The notes beneath the pieces were generated by a model that worked only from the letters and a program-made list of their open reading frames with translations, did not search any database and was not told the DNA's origin. Of a stretch of DNA of 64,000 nt, positions 1 through 11,610 are shown one piece after another. Origin of the DNA: Warburgia ugandensis. Taxonomy: Eukaryota > Streptophyta > Magnoliopsida > Canellales > Canellaceae. Every line of letters begins with the position of its first letter. Position 1 is the first letter of the stretch. A program made the translations under genes and the position numbers. The stretch is from assembly GCA_035236585.1 (NCBI GenBank), contig CP141132.1:40055880-40119879 (forward strand), in the 5' to 3' direction.

Positions 1-42
1 GGGGATTCAAGAGTAGTGCCCACAAGAAGCAGGGTCCAGGGC
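1..42. other. Unassigned flank left of LTR-A
   Basis: These 42 bases lie outside the left end of LTR-A. Bases 38-42 (AGGGC) form the left half of a probable imperfect target-site duplication with AGGGT at 15230-15234. Nothing else can be identified in so short a stretch. Confidence 0.5.
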
Positions 43-275
43 TGTGACACCCTAGGTTTTCCATGAAAATTTTTTGCGTTTATTTTCAAAAGGTGGCATG
101 CCTTTAATTTTAAAATTTTTAAATAGCAAAAGATAGTTTTCTTTGAAATTCATTTTTCCAAAAACCCGGATGTCACCTCAACTCCCATACTATACATACT
201 ATAGTTTTTATAGAAGATAGACAATTTTATGAAACAACAAGACCCATCTAGTGGTTCACATACATAGCCCTTATA

Positions 276-280
276 ATCAT
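276..280. repeat. Target-site duplication of Athila-A, left copy
   Basis: ATCAT, directly before the TGTTAAG start of the 5' LTR; identical to 11432-11436. Confidence 0.93.
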
Positions 281-2007
281 TGTTAAGTGCTTAATTTTGG
301 CTAAAAGACCTTAGTTTAGCATTCAATTAGATCATCTAACCATTTAAATTTGCAAAAGTTGGCTTGATTTTATATTTAGCTCAAATTGACCATTCAAACC
401 TTAATTTTTCAAAATCAATGGTTAGATGATCATTAGAGCTTTTTAGATGATTAATGTGCTATTCAGATGACTCTAATCTAGTTTTTGGTTTTACAAATCA
501 ACTAACCAAGGTTTGGATGGCTCAGATCTATGTTCAATGGCGTAGATCAAGTAAAGATTAATAAGGCAAGAGTCTTAATTGGAAGAAGAGTCCCAAAAGG
601 AAGAGGAGTCCTAAAAGGAAGAAGAGTCCTAAATGGGAAGAAGAGGAGTTTTCTAATAGGAATCTACCTCTTCAAGGAAAGAGTTAGAGAAAGATTAGAA
701 AAGAAAAAAGTGTATAAAGAGGGGAACCATAGAGGAGTTTTGGGGTGCTTTGGAGTTTTTAGAGTTTTTATTTTTTTCCTTGCTATTTTCCTCTTCCTGG
801 TTTGTTTTGGAGTTTTCCTAGTTTACTCATCTCTCTTTCACGTTAACTGCTTTCCCCTCTCCTTCATCATTTTGTTTCAAAGCATCAACCCCAACCTCCA
901 TCACACCCAACCTCCATTGCCTACATTGCAGAACCCACCTTCTTGCTTTGTATTTGCTTCACCAATCACCCTCCCTTTCACTGCAAATTCCTTATACTAT
1001 TCTCCCTTTCATTCATATGTTTATTTATGGCACCTTCCCTATCATCCAACACTACATCATCGTCCCAACCCAAGTTGTCATCTACTTCTCTGCCCCAGCT
1101 GGCTCACATCTCCCACACTCTGTCATTTTCTTCTACCCAGACCAGCCATTTTTTACTGCATCATCCATTCCACCTTCCATAGCACATTGCATCTCCTCCA
1201 CCCCCCAAACCAAAGCCACCAATGCACAGATCAGAACCATTGGACGATGTTTTTTTTTTAATTACCGCACAAGCCAGACCAAAGACACCCATCTCTCCAT
1301 CGCCCAAGGCGTCTTTGTCCCAAGCTCCTCTGCTGCCATGTGCTATCCACCCATATCCTATCTGCTTTCCTCTAGGACCAGGCATCATTTTCCTCCGCCC
1401 AGTCCTTCAACACAGCATGGCATCGTCGTTCCATAACACTACCTCAGCTCCAAATGACATCCTGGAGATTGAAACCCGAAACAGGTTTCCTCCTGCATCA
1501 TCATTCTCTCTCTCTTTTTTCCTCCAACTCCATCTCCTTCTCCTCCGGTTGGTCTTGTTTTTCTTAAAAACTAGATTTCTAATCAAATTCCCTTTTTGCC
1601 CCTATTCCTTTAATTAAAATTACATGTCTGTCCTTTTTCTTCAATTACATCTGTGTCCTCTTTTTATTTACATCTGTATCCCCATTTTATTTACATCTAT
1701 GTCCCTTTTCTATTCAAGTTTTGTTTTATCCATCTTTTGACAATGTTATCCAGGGACAGTGCTTTCCATAGACAGTGTAATTTAGGGATGTTTAATTAGT
1801 TTTATTTTATGCTTTATGGATTTGAAATTTATGTAAATTGCATCAATTGAATAAATCTGAAAAGTTAGTTTAATTATGTTATTTTCTTTGAGTTTTAGAT
1901 AATTAAATTTTGTTTAAACTCCTTATTTTTAAAGATTCCTTATGGGATCGACCCATATTTGCATAGCTATACTACAATAGCCCATGCACTTATAGAAAAT
2001 ATCAACA
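281..2007 (+). repeat. Athila-A 5' LTR
   Basis: The LTR is 1727 bp, from TGTTAAG to ATCAACA. It contains a TATA-like box at 713-719, upstream GAAGAAGAGTCCTAAA-type short repeats (about 565-655, more copies than in the 3' LTR), a pyrimidine-rich leader, and an end block with ATTTGCATAGCTATACTAC. Reading frames across the LTR (up to 243 codons) have no recognisable domain and are not kept as genes. Confidence 0.93.
713..719 (+). promoter_or_regulatory. Probable TATA box of the Athila-A 5' LTR
   Basis: TATAAAG followed by a purine-rich stretch, conserved at 10049-10055 in the 3' LTR. Its position about 430 bp into the LTR fits a U3/R boundary; the promoter role is inferred. Confidence 0.5.
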
Positions 2008-2013
2008 AACTTT

Positions 2014-2030
2014 TGGCACCATTGGCGGAG
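2014..2030 (+). promoter_or_regulatory. Primer-binding site of Athila-A
   Basis: TGGCACCATTGGCGGAG starts 6 bases after the LTR end. The TGG start pairs with a tRNA CCA end. It resembles the TGGCGCCGTTGCC-type PBS that I recall from Athila-like elements; the exact tRNA is not assigned. Confidence 0.75.
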
Positions 2031-3285
2031 ACTTGTAGAAGATTTTTTATAAAATTTAATTAAAAAATCCAAAAAAAATAATTTTTTTTAAAAAAATAGA
2101 AAAATCCAAAGAAATAAAAAAATTGTAGGAATTGTATAGTTTCAGCATTTTTGGTAATTTTAGGTGCATTTTTCAATTTTTTTAGTGCATAACCATCTAA
2201 TTTCCTGAAATTGTTACTTATTTCTAATTTTATTTTTTAGGGAAACAAGAAAGTGGAGGAAATTGGCAAGAAAGTCTTCATCAACATGGAAATTACCTAC
2301 TTTCCTAGAATAGAAATTTTCTTTTTTTGAGTGAATCTTGTAGTGGGACCCCTTTGTAATTTGCACTTTTAATTTCAATTTTTAAAGGGTTGTAGTAATA
2401 CAGGGCAAGTGTAGGATAAGGTGGCCCACACTTGATCTTCATCAGAAACCCCACTGTAAGTCTTCTCACTCATTTATTTTCTAGATTAGGTTTTGCATTT
2501 AGAGTAAATTTGCATTGTTTGGTAGTGTAACTCATATAGAAAGCATCCTTTATATTTGTTGCATTTTAGGGTTTGCACTATTTATTACTTTTAATTGCAT
2601 CTTAGGACATGTCTAATGCTTTAAGGTGAATTATATGCTCATCAAACTACCATGGAGTGTAGAATTAATTAGTAAGGGCACCCTACCTCCATAAGATCAA
2701 GGGTGGATTTCATCACCACTCCTTGGCCCACCTAGGACAATCACCTCAAGCGCATTACCTCACCATTCAAATCAAATTAAAATCAATTAGAAGAGACCTA
2801 TAGGGCCATCACATGCTCGTATGACCCTCTTACTAGATGCAATTTATTGTCACTCCAGTGGCTTTTGAGCACTGTGGTTATTAGGGGTTGTTTAATAGAG
2901 CCTCGCTCTTCCCTTGCCTCCCGTTGACGTTTATGAGGTCTAAACGCCTCCTTACATGAGGCTTGTATTAACCACCTTGCGCAGAACCTAACTAGTAAGC
3001 AATAATCAAATCTAAAGGAGAGGAGGAGCGCTAGATTGGGCTAATTAAATGTATTGTCCCCACACAAATTCAAAAAAATCAATATATTACTTATTAGCTT
3101 AAGGTGTTTGACTGTGCCTTTTTGCTTGCATCACATAGAGTTAGAGTTAGCATTCAGAGTAGGACATTTTAAATTAGGAATAGTTCATGCAAGGGCATCG
3201 ATCTCAAAACCCTAAGCTACTACTGTTAAACCTAGAGATTCAATGCATCCAACACTAAGGGGAAAGAAACATAGTTCCCATCCCT
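2031..3285 (+). other. Athila-A untranslated leader
   Basis: This stretch between PBS and gag has no coding sequence. It contains A-rich runs just after the PBS. From about 2655 to 3050 it holds a block clearly related to parts of LTR-F (about 55435-55800) and LTR-G (about 62330-62700), including the shared motif GAGGTCTAAACGCCTCCTTA near 2937. This sharing between unrelated element families is discussed as a finding. Confidence 0.7.
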
Positions 3286-4830
3286 ATGGTTGAACCACTA
3301 GCAGAGATTGAGCACAAGACTATTAGAGATTTTTATGCACCGCTCCAACTTAATACTCCCTCCTGCATAGCTTTAGCTCCCACTAATGTTGACCACTTCA
3401 AGTTAAAGTCGAGAGGAATTTAGTTACTCGCTACTTTTTATGGTCGAGAGTGAGAAGACCCATACTTACATATCAAGGAGTTCCTTGATATTTGTGCCAC
3501 ATTTAAGTTCCAAAATTTTTCGAATGATTCTATTAGGCTAAGGTTATTCCCATTCTCACTTAAGGACAAAGCCACATCATGGCTTAATTCTGTGGAGGTA
3601 GGTTCCAAACATACATGGGACCAATTGTCTAAGAAGTTCATGAACAAGTTCTTCCCTGTTCACAAAACAAATGCCATATGTCATGAAATTATAAATTTCC
3701 AGCAAAGGGATGATGAACAGTATTATGAATGTTGGGAACGGTGGAATGAACTGCTACAAAATGCCCTCACCATGGATTTGAGAAATGGTAGCATGTTCAA
3801 TACTTGTATGAGGCATTGACACCTCAAAATAGACAAATGATAGATGCAGCGAGTGGAGGAACCCTCATGTTAAAAGATGAAAGTGAAGCATGCAAATTCT
3901 TTCAAATTGTAGCCGATAATTCTTGGCAAATGGGATTATTCAAATAGGAGAGAAAGAACTAACCAGCCCACTAACAAAGCAAATATCTATGAGATAGGAG
4001 CACATACTGATCTATCCGATAAGCTCGACTCTATTGCTGAAAAATTAGATGGAAAAATGGACAAGCTTAAAACTATATTTCAATTTTTTTTTGCTGTTAC
4101 ATTATCTGAAAAACCTCCACAAGGGGTATTTGCTACTTGTTCTAGTCCAACCCATTTAACCTCAGTATGTCCATCTAATAAAGTATTCCCTAAATATCTT
4201 ATAGACCAAGCGAATGCATTGAATGCATATCACCAACCTAGCAACAACCCATATTCTGAGACCTACAACCCTGGATGGGCTAGGCATCCCAATTTGTCTT
4301 AGTTATAGAATAACCACAAAGGGGGGCCATATGTAAATCCTCCTATCCAAAACTTTCCTCTTAGAACTACAGTTCCCCATCAGCCACCTAGCTTTCAACA
4401 ACCTCTGCAACAAAAGAAACCATATTCAGAGGAAAACATCCACACCATGTTGGAACAAATTGTAAAAGATAATGATTACACTAAAAAGGCCTTACACCAA
4501 TTTGCAAAATGATAGTAGACATTCCAGCTAATGTCAACTCTCAAGCCATAGCCAAGCTAAAGATGCAAGTAAGCCAGTTGTCTGCTGAATTACATAATAG
4601 AGGAAAGGGCCAGTTTCCTAGTCAACCCATCCCTAACCCTAAGGGTCAATTTAGGATAGGGTCAAGTTCTCAAAACCTTAACCCTCATGAGCATACCAAG
4701 TCCATAATTACCCTTAAGAACGGTCATCAAATTTATAACAAAGAAGGGCAGGCTAAGGAAACTATAGAGGAAAAAGAGGCAACAAAAATACAAGAAAAAA
4801 GAAACGACAAAACAATCCCGTTGAACCTAT
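3286..4830 (+). pseudogene. gag: Athila-A gag remnant
   Basis: Gag is the structural polyprotein of the virus-like particle. The frame can be followed from ATG at 3286, with stops soon after. It shows the retrotransposon-gag core (motif LRLFPFSLKDKATSWLNS near 3540-3595, then a WDQLSKKF block and an FFP block near 3620-3660). A zinc-knuckle-like C-x4-H-x4-C lies near 4135-4170, and the proline/asparagine-rich C-terminal tail runs to 4830. At least four stops or frameshifts split it (for example near 3418, 3817, 3940 and 4300), so no complete Gag can be made. Confidence 0.85.
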
Positions 4831-4831
4831 A

Positions 4832-5767
4832 GTGGAGGCACCCTATGTGCCTAAAGCCCCTTTTCCCCAATTACTAAATAAAGCTAGGAAGGGATCAAAC
4901 TTCAATGAGTTAATGGAAGTGTTTAAACATGTACAAATCAATATACCATTGCTCAATGCAATTAAAGACATCCCTGCCTATGCTAAATTCTTAAAAGAGC
5001 TCTGTACAACAAAGCGAAAGCTTAATGTGCAAAAGAAAGCCTTCCTCACTAAACAAGTGAGCTCTTTGATTCAACACAATATCCCACCAAAGTTTAGAGA
5101 CCTAGGATGTCCTACAATGACTTGCATCATTGGAGATCATGTCATAGATAGGGCACTTCTTGACTTAGGGACTAGTGTTACCTTGTTACCATACTCTATC
5201 TTTGAGCAACTAAAACTCGGTGAGTTGAAACCAACCACTACCACTCTGCAATTAGTTGATAGGTCTATTAAGATACCTTGTGTTTTGGTTGAAGATGTCT
5301 TGATACAGGTGGATAAGTTTTATTAACCTGTTGATTTCATTGTGATAGACACCCAACCTGTATAAGATCATAGTAGTCAAATCCCAGTCATCCTTGGACA
5401 TCCATTCTATGCAATGTCCAATGCCATTATTAACTGTAGGAATGGTGTAATAAAACTCTCATTTGGTAACATGAAGGTTAAGCTTAATGTTTTTAATGTC
5501 GATCAACAACATTTAGACCTTGATGATACCTGTGATGTCAACTTGATAAAGAGTCTAATTAATAAGATTCATTCACCATTGTCCATCTCAAACCCACTAG
5601 AGGCTTGTCTGATGCACTTTAATGTAGAATTTGATATAAACAAGTCTATTGAGGAGGTAAACAATCTTTTAAATGTTGCACCACTCATGGATACCTCTAA
5701 GTGGGTTCCTTATGTGGAACCACTCCCACCATCTAAATCTGTCCCCATACCCTCAGTATTTGGGTAA
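4832..5767 (+). pseudogene. Athila-A aspartic protease region
   Basis: This region cuts Gag-Pol in the family. The N-terminal part carries the Athila block with KFRDLGCPTMTC, followed by the catalytic motif read as LLDLGTSVTLLP near 5158-5200. The usual DTG/DSG triad appears as DLG, and ILGHPFYAMSNAIINC follows near 5390-5440. A stop near 5324 breaks the frame; it reopens at 5414 and runs to the stop at 5765. The last residues pass directly into late RT sequence, showing a deletion at about 5750. Confidence 0.85.
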
Positions 5768-6148
5768 TCATTTGATGAGTGCTTGCACCACTCGAAGTTA
5801 ATCCTTGTAAGGTGTCAGGAGATGAATCTGGTCTTAAATTGGAAAAAGTACCATTTTATGGTACATGGTGGGATAGTATTAGGCCACATAATATCACCCA
5901 ATGGGATAGAAATCGATAAGGCAAAAGTGGATTTAATAGCCAACCTTCTTCCACCAAGGATGGTAAAAGAAATTTGCACTTTTTTAGGACATGCTGGCTT
6001 TTACAGAGGATTCATCAAAGATTCTAGCAAAATTGCCAAGACCCTATGTAATTTACTTACAAAGGAGGCAACCTTTGACTTTGATGAGGACTATAAGAAG
6101 GAATTTGAGCGACTTAAGGCTAAATTGAGTTCTGCACCTATTATTTGA
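5768..6148 (+). pseudogene. Athila-A RT remnant (thumb/connection only)
   Basis: Immediately after the protease tail the frame continues with the sequence that normally follows the YxDD catalytic motif (SFDECLHHSK, then NLVLNWKKYHFMV, GIVLGHIIS, FLGHAGFYRGFIKD). The fingers, palm and YxDD motif are missing, so some hundreds of bp were lost between the protease tail and this point. Reverse transcription from this copy is therefore impossible. A stop codon lies at the junction (5765-5767). Confidence 0.88.
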
Positions 6149-6680
6149 CCACCAGATTGGAATGTGCTATTCAAAATAATGTGTGACGTATCGAATTATG
6201 CCATTGGAGCTGTTTTGGGGCAGCGCATTGAAAACTTCCCCATGTGATATATTACACTAGAAAAACACTAAATGATGCACAACTCAACTATTCCACTACT
6301 GAGAAAGAGTTGTTAGCTATAGTGTTTGTGTTGGATAAGTTTAGATCTTAGTTGTTAAGGTCTAAAGTTATAGTATACTTGGATCATGCGGCTTTAAAGT
6401 ACCTCCTTTCTAAAAAGGATGCAAAACCTAGGTTGATCCATTGGATACTACTACTACAAGAGTTTGACTTAGAAATTAGGGACAAGAAAGGTTTAAAAAA
6501 TGTAGTAGCAGATCACTTATCCAGATTAGTTGTGGAGCACATTAGTGATCAAGGGCCTATAGCTGAGTCATTCCCAGATGAACAGTTATTGCATGTTTCT
6601 CAGTTACCTTGGTATGGAGATATTGTTAATTATCTTGTTATAGGACAAATGCCTAATCATTGGACCACATAAGATAAAAA
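6149..6680 (+). pseudogene. Athila-A RNase H region
   Basis: The RT-associated RNase H degrades the RNA strand of the hybrid. The start reads MCDVSNYAIGAVLGQ, the usual first motif with the catalytic Asp. The middle is shifted; from 6352 the frame reads on through [23 protein letters not shown] to VVADHLSRL. Stops near 6148 and 6246 and a frameshift before 6350 break it. Confidence 0.85.
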
Positions 6681-7825
6681 GAGATTTTTAACCGAGGTTA
6701 GATATTTTACTTGGGATGACCCATACTTATTCAAGTACTGTCCTGACCAAGTAATTAGGAGATGCATACTAGATAGTGAACAAAATCAAATCATCTCCTT
6801 TTGTCATGATCATGCATGTGGGGGCCATTTCAGCTCTATAGCTGCAAAAATTTTGCAATGTGGATTTTATTGGCCTACCATATTTAAGGATGCACATGTT
6901 TACTGCAAAGCATGTGCATGGTACTAAAGGTTAGGAAGTTTAGGAAGGAGACATATGATGCCCTTAAACCCAATCCTTGTCAAAGAACCTTTTGATGTTT
7001 GGGGCATAGATTTTATGGGACCTTTTCCTAATTCTTTTGGAAATTTGTACATCCTAATGGGAGTGGACTACATGTCCAAGTGGGTGGAGAATATACCCTG
7101 CAAAACCATGACCACAAGGTTGTGGTAAAATTTTTAAAGGAAAACATTTTTTCACAGTTTGGCACTCCAAGAGCTATAATAAGTGATGGGGGGAAACACT
7201 TCTATAATAAGGTTTTTGAGAATTTAATGAAAAAGTATGGTGTCAACCATAGGATAGCTACCCCATACCACCCTCAGACTAGTGCTTAAGTAGAGGTATC
7301 CAATAGGGAAATAAAGTGGATTCTAGAAAAGACAGTCAATCCAAATAGGAAAGATTGGTCACTGAGACTTATTGACGCTTTATGGGCTTGTCGTATAGCA
7401 TATAAAACCCCTATAGGAATGTCACCCTGCTGCTTGGTCTATGGAAAGGCCTACCACTTACCAGTAGAGTTAGAGCACAAGGCATATTGGGCTATCAAAA
7501 AGCTGAATTTCAACTTAGATTCTGCTGGAACCCATAGAAAACTCCAACTCAATGAGTTGGAAGAATTGAGGAAAGATGCATATGAATCTGAACATACAAA
7601 GACCGAATGAAGACTGTACATGATCGACATATTGTAAGAAAATCCTTCACACCAGGTCAAAAAGTCTTACTGTATAATTCTATATTGCATCTATTCCTAG
7701 GAAAACTTAGATCTAGATGGATTGGACCTTATATAGTATGCACAATTTATCCTCATGGGCCATCGAGATTGAAAAGGATGGAGAAATCCAAAAGGTCAAT
7801 GGTCAAAGGTTACAACCTTTCCTAG
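6681..7825 (+). pseudogene. Athila-A integrase remnant
   Basis: Integrase inserts the cDNA. The zinc-binding start (HDHACGGHFSSIAAKIL, then YCKACAWY) lies near 6805-6925. The core shows [15 protein letters not shown] near 7000 (first Asp), ISDGGKHF near 7172-7195 (second Asp) and VEVSNREIK near 7291-7317 (Glu), so all three catalytic residues are present. The frame shifts near 7085, has a stop at 7287-7289 in front of VEVSNREIK, and breaks again near 7608. The C-terminal part (GPYIV block) continues to 7825. Confidence 0.87.
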
Positions 7826-9640
7826 AAATGCCTAACCTTGAAATTGCTGAGACACTTTTAGAGACACCCGAGTGTCATGATCCACCTTAAATTACCACTC
7901 CAAGAGCCTTGTAGCATATCATCATTGCACTCATCATTATATCTGGCTGAAGACGTTAAACTTAGTGCTTATTGGGAGGCAACCTAAGGGTTTAGAGTCT
8001 ACATCCCTCTACTTTCATATAGAATCCTATGTTTTTAAACATTAAGGACAATGTTTCATTCAGGTTGGGGTGTGTAGATGCACATAGAGATTTTGAATTT
8101 TCTTAAGTTAAAAAAAAAAAACTTAGAAAAAAGAAAAGTTTTTAAAGAAGAGTTCCCTTGCTGGGATGAGAACTGGATGTTCAGAATTTAGTAAATATAC
8201 TATTTTCACCTCTTAATGGGAATGTATATGATTAGTTTTGCATGCCATTCATGTGTTGAAGCATTTTTTGAAAGTTAATTCTCAGAAATCATTTACACAC
8301 AGCACATAATCATGACTGATATAGATGTATGACTTAGAGACCCTGAGGAAAATCAGTGGAGACCTATAATCTAGTGAGCATTTGAGACTATCTTCTTTTA
8401 GAGAGTTATATGTAATTCCTTGAATTCTTCAGCGTACATAAATTAGTGTGATCCTATTATCATTGTTTTGGTTAACTATCAAGAATAAATAGGAGTAATA
8501 ACTTTAATTCTAAAAATTTATTGAATCTAATAGGCTTCAGGAAACTTAGGAAATGATATAGGCCATCCTTACTCAGCTCAGAGATATAAAGCCTACCCAA
8601 TATAGTATACCACTAGTTAGCCTCTTGAGCCTATTATTAAGCCTTTTCTTTCGTAACCTCATTCACCTTAACCCTGAATAACCCAGTAAAATAAATAACC
8701 ATTAACCATCTTCAAAATGAGTATAGTAGAAAAAATTCAAAAATAGGACAAAAAGTCAAAGAAGTGAGAAAAATTAGCTGCTTTTCTTCCAAACAAAAAA
8801 AGAAAAAAAAAAAAAAAAAAAGAGATCAAAATTTTGAAAGAGAAATTCACTTTAAGAACAAACCCAAAAGAAAAGTTGTCTTGACAGATATTCATTGAAG
8901 ACATCTACTCAATTTTGAACCTTTGAAATCTTTATACCTTTCTTTTCTAAACCTATCTTAAGCCTACATTTTGTCCTAGTTAAAGACCTATTAGTTTTAG
9001 GTGGACATAGCCTTAAAGAGGAGATAAAAAGAAAGAATTAAGGTAAAAGACCCCTAATATTCTTGGTGTTAACATCCACTCTTAGATATCACTTTCCTTT
9101 GTCTCATGAGCGTTTAAAAGAATTATGTGAACCATCAGATTGTTGGAATCGGCCACATAACGAGAGAAATATGTTTAAACCTCTTATCTGAGAGTTTTAT
9201 TTCTGAGCGTATACCAATGAGAATTTGAAGTCAAGGCATATTTCCAATGGAATGTAAGCATATCTAGTTAGAAGTCAAGATTTATGTGGCTATACACACA
9301 CATATGCACTTTGAGAAATAGCTCAAATAAGATGTCTTTAATATGTGTATGGTGTGTAAAATTGTCAAATCTTCTTCATTAAGTAGTGAAAAATTAGTAA
9401 AGTTGCTAATGAATGAGGATTCTTTGAGATAAAATAGGAGACTCAACCTTATTGAATTTTGTGGGTATATTCTTTGCAAACCCTCACGAGGCATAATTCG
9501 TCCACTAGGGGTAACCTAACAGGTCAAGGGCTTGTTGCATGTGCTAAATGCAATCGTGAGTACCTACAAAAGTGGCACCTTGTACCAATTTTGTGTAAAA
9601 TAGTTGTCTGCATGTTTTGCTTGGGAGTAGCAAAATACTA
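7826..9640 (+). other. Athila-A 3' noncoding region
   Basis: These 1.8 kb between integrase and PPT contain no convincing gene. Two blocks near the start are conserved in Athila-B: one with ATTGGGAGGCAACCTAAGGG at 7971-7990, and one with AAGGACAATGTTTCATTCAG at 8044-8063. The second is followed by GGTTGGGGTGTGT, a near copy of the true PPT. Poly-A runs lie near 8108 and 8800. In some Athila elements an env-like frame occupies this place; I see none here. Confidence 0.75.
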
Positions 9641-9651
9641 GTTGGGGGGTG
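9641..9651 (+). promoter_or_regulatory. Polypurine tract of Athila-A
   Basis: GTTGGGGGGTG directly before the 3' LTR start; primes plus-strand DNA synthesis in LTR retrotransposons. Confidence 0.85.
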
Positions 9652-11431
9652 TGTTAAGTGTTTAATTTTAGCTAAAAGACCCTTAGTTTAGCATTCAATT
9701 AGATCATCTAACCATTCAAATTTGCAAAGTTTGGCTTGATTTTAAATTTAGCTCAAATTGACCATCCAAACCTTAATTTTTCAAAATCAATAGTCAGATG
9801 ATCATTAGAGCTTCTTAGATGATTAATGTGTGATTCAGACGATTCTAATCTAGTCTTTGGTTTTGCAGATCAATTAAAGAAGGGTTGGATGGCTTAGATC
9901 TATGTTCAACAGTGCAGATCAAGTGAAGATTAATAAGGCAAGAGTCCTAAAAGGAAGAAGAGTCCTAAATTGGAAGAAGAGGAGTTTCCTAATAGGAATC
10001 TACCTCTTTAAAGAAAGAGTTAGAGAAAGATTAGGAAAGAAAAAAGTGTATAAAGAGGGAAACCGTAGAGGAGTTTTGCGTAGTTTTGGAGTTTTTAGTT
10101 GTTTCCTTGCTATTTTCCTCTTCCTGATTTGTTTTGGAGTTTTCTTACTTTACTCATCTCTCTTTCACATTAACTGCTTTCCCCTCTCCTTCATCGTTTT
10201 GCTTCAAAGCATCAACCCCAACCTCCATCACACCCAGCCTCCACTGCCTACATTGCACAACCCACCTTCTTGCTTTTTATTTGCTTCACCAATCACCCTA
10301 CCATTCACTGCAAATTCCCAGCTCTATCTCCCTTTCATCCATATGTTTATTTACTACACCTTCCCTATCATCCAACACTGCATCATTGTCCCAACCCAAG
10401 CTGTCATTTGCTTCTCTGCCTAGCCAACTCGCATCTGTCACACTCTATCATTTTCTTCTACCCAGACTGCCCAGTTTTACTGCATCATCCATTCCACCTT
10501 CCATAGCACACCACATCTCCTCCATGCCCCAAACCAGAGCCACCAAGGCCCAGATCAGAACCATTGGACCATGCCCAGAAAGGAGTCATTTTTTTTTATA
10601 ATCACCACACAAGCCAGACCAAAAACACCCATCTCTCCATTGGCCAAGGCGTCTTTGTCGCAGGCTCCTCTGCTCCCATTTGCTATCCACCCATATCCTA
10701 TCTGCTTACTTCCAGGACCAGGTGTCATTTTCCTCTGCCCAGTCCTTCAACACTCAGCATGGCATCATCTTCCCATAACAGTACCTTAGCTCTAGAGGAC
10801 TCACAAAAAGGGTGTCATTTTTTCACGCACCAGATGATCTCCCCACCGACTTCGGTGTTTTTCTAGGCTCCGGATGTCCCAGAGGCAGAAACCCGAAATA
10901 AGTTTCCTCCCACGTCATCATTCTCTCTCTCTTGCTCCATCTCCTTCTCCTCTGGTCTTCTTCTTCATCGGGGCTGGTCTAGTTTTTCTTAAAAACAAAA
11001 TTTTTAATCAAGTTCCCTTTTGGCCCTTATTCCTTTAATTAAAATTACATGTATGTCCTTTTTCTTTAATTCCATATGTGTCCCCTTTTTATTTACATAT
11101 GTATCCCTATTTTATTTACATCTGTGTCCCTGTAGTATTCAAGTTTTATTTTATCCATCTTCTAGCAGTGTTATCTAGGGACAGTGCTTTCCATAGATGG
11201 TGTAATTTAGGGATGTTTAATTAGTTTTATTTTATGCTTTCTAGACTTGAAATTTATGTAAATTGTAGCAATTGAATAAAGCTAAATAGTTAATTTAATT
11301 CTATTATTTTCTTTAAGTTTTACATAATAAAATTTTGTTTAAACTCATTTTTAAAGTGAATCTTTGTGGGATTGACCCGTATTTGCATAGCTATACTACA
11401 ATAGCCCGTGCACTTGCAAAAAACATCAACA
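9652..11431 (+). repeat. Athila-A 3' LTR
   Basis: The LTR is 1780 bp, from TGTTAAG to CATCAACA, and collinear with the 5' LTR apart from substitutions and small indels. It has fewer GAAGAAGAGTCC repeats and an extra segment near 10565-10600 and 10795-10880. The TATA-like box is at 10049-10055. Confidence 0.93.
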
Positions 11432-11436
11432 ATCAT
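11432..11436. repeat. Target-site duplication of Athila-A, right copy
   Basis: ATCAT, directly after the ATCAACA end of the 3' LTR. It fixes both element boundaries. Confidence 0.93.
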
Positions 11437-11577
11437 TGTATTAAATGTCCAAGCAGCATAATCCAAATAACTAACTATACAATACAAAAACTTTAACAAA
11501 ATATATACCTGAGTGTAGAAGTATGGCTATTGAACTACTCTTGCTTGTGTATGCCTTCTCTCGTCTGTTTGTGTCTA

Positions 11578-11610
11578 AGATATTGTAAAAAAAAAACATT
11601 TACAATATCT
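11578..11610. other. Conserved hairpin in LTR-A
   Basis: A perfect 12-bp stem, AGATATTGTAAA (11578-11589) with TTTACAATATCT (11599-11610). It lies about 0.4 kb from the LTR 3' end once the Athila insertion is removed. The same position carries covarying hairpins in other LTRs of the window. Confidence 0.75.

Larger units (their letters stand above)
281..11431 (+). mobile_element. Athila-A: Athila-like Ty3/gypsy retrotransposon, inactive
   Basis: This element has two LTRs (281-2007 and 9652-11431), a perfect 5-bp TSD ATCAT (276-280 and 11432-11436), a PBS just after the 5' LTR and a PPT just before the 3' LTR. The domain order gag, PR, RT remnant, RNase H, IN is that of Ty3/gypsy. Athila lineage is supported by the gag motif LRLFPFSL, a DLG protease motif, and the conserved GGGAGGCAACC block after IN. 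It cannot move by itself: the RT core is deleted and all frames carry stops or shifts. By eye the first 165 bp of the LTRs differ at about 6%, so the insertion is not recent. Confidence 0.93.

Noticed and set aside
530..1617. Overlapping open frames of up to 243 codons in the Athila-A 5' LTR, with partners in the 3' LTR (9902-10866)
   Set aside because: They lie across the LTR promoter and leader, have no recognisable domain, overlap in several frames, and differ in length and frame between the two LTRs. They come from pyrimidine-rich DNA with few stops.
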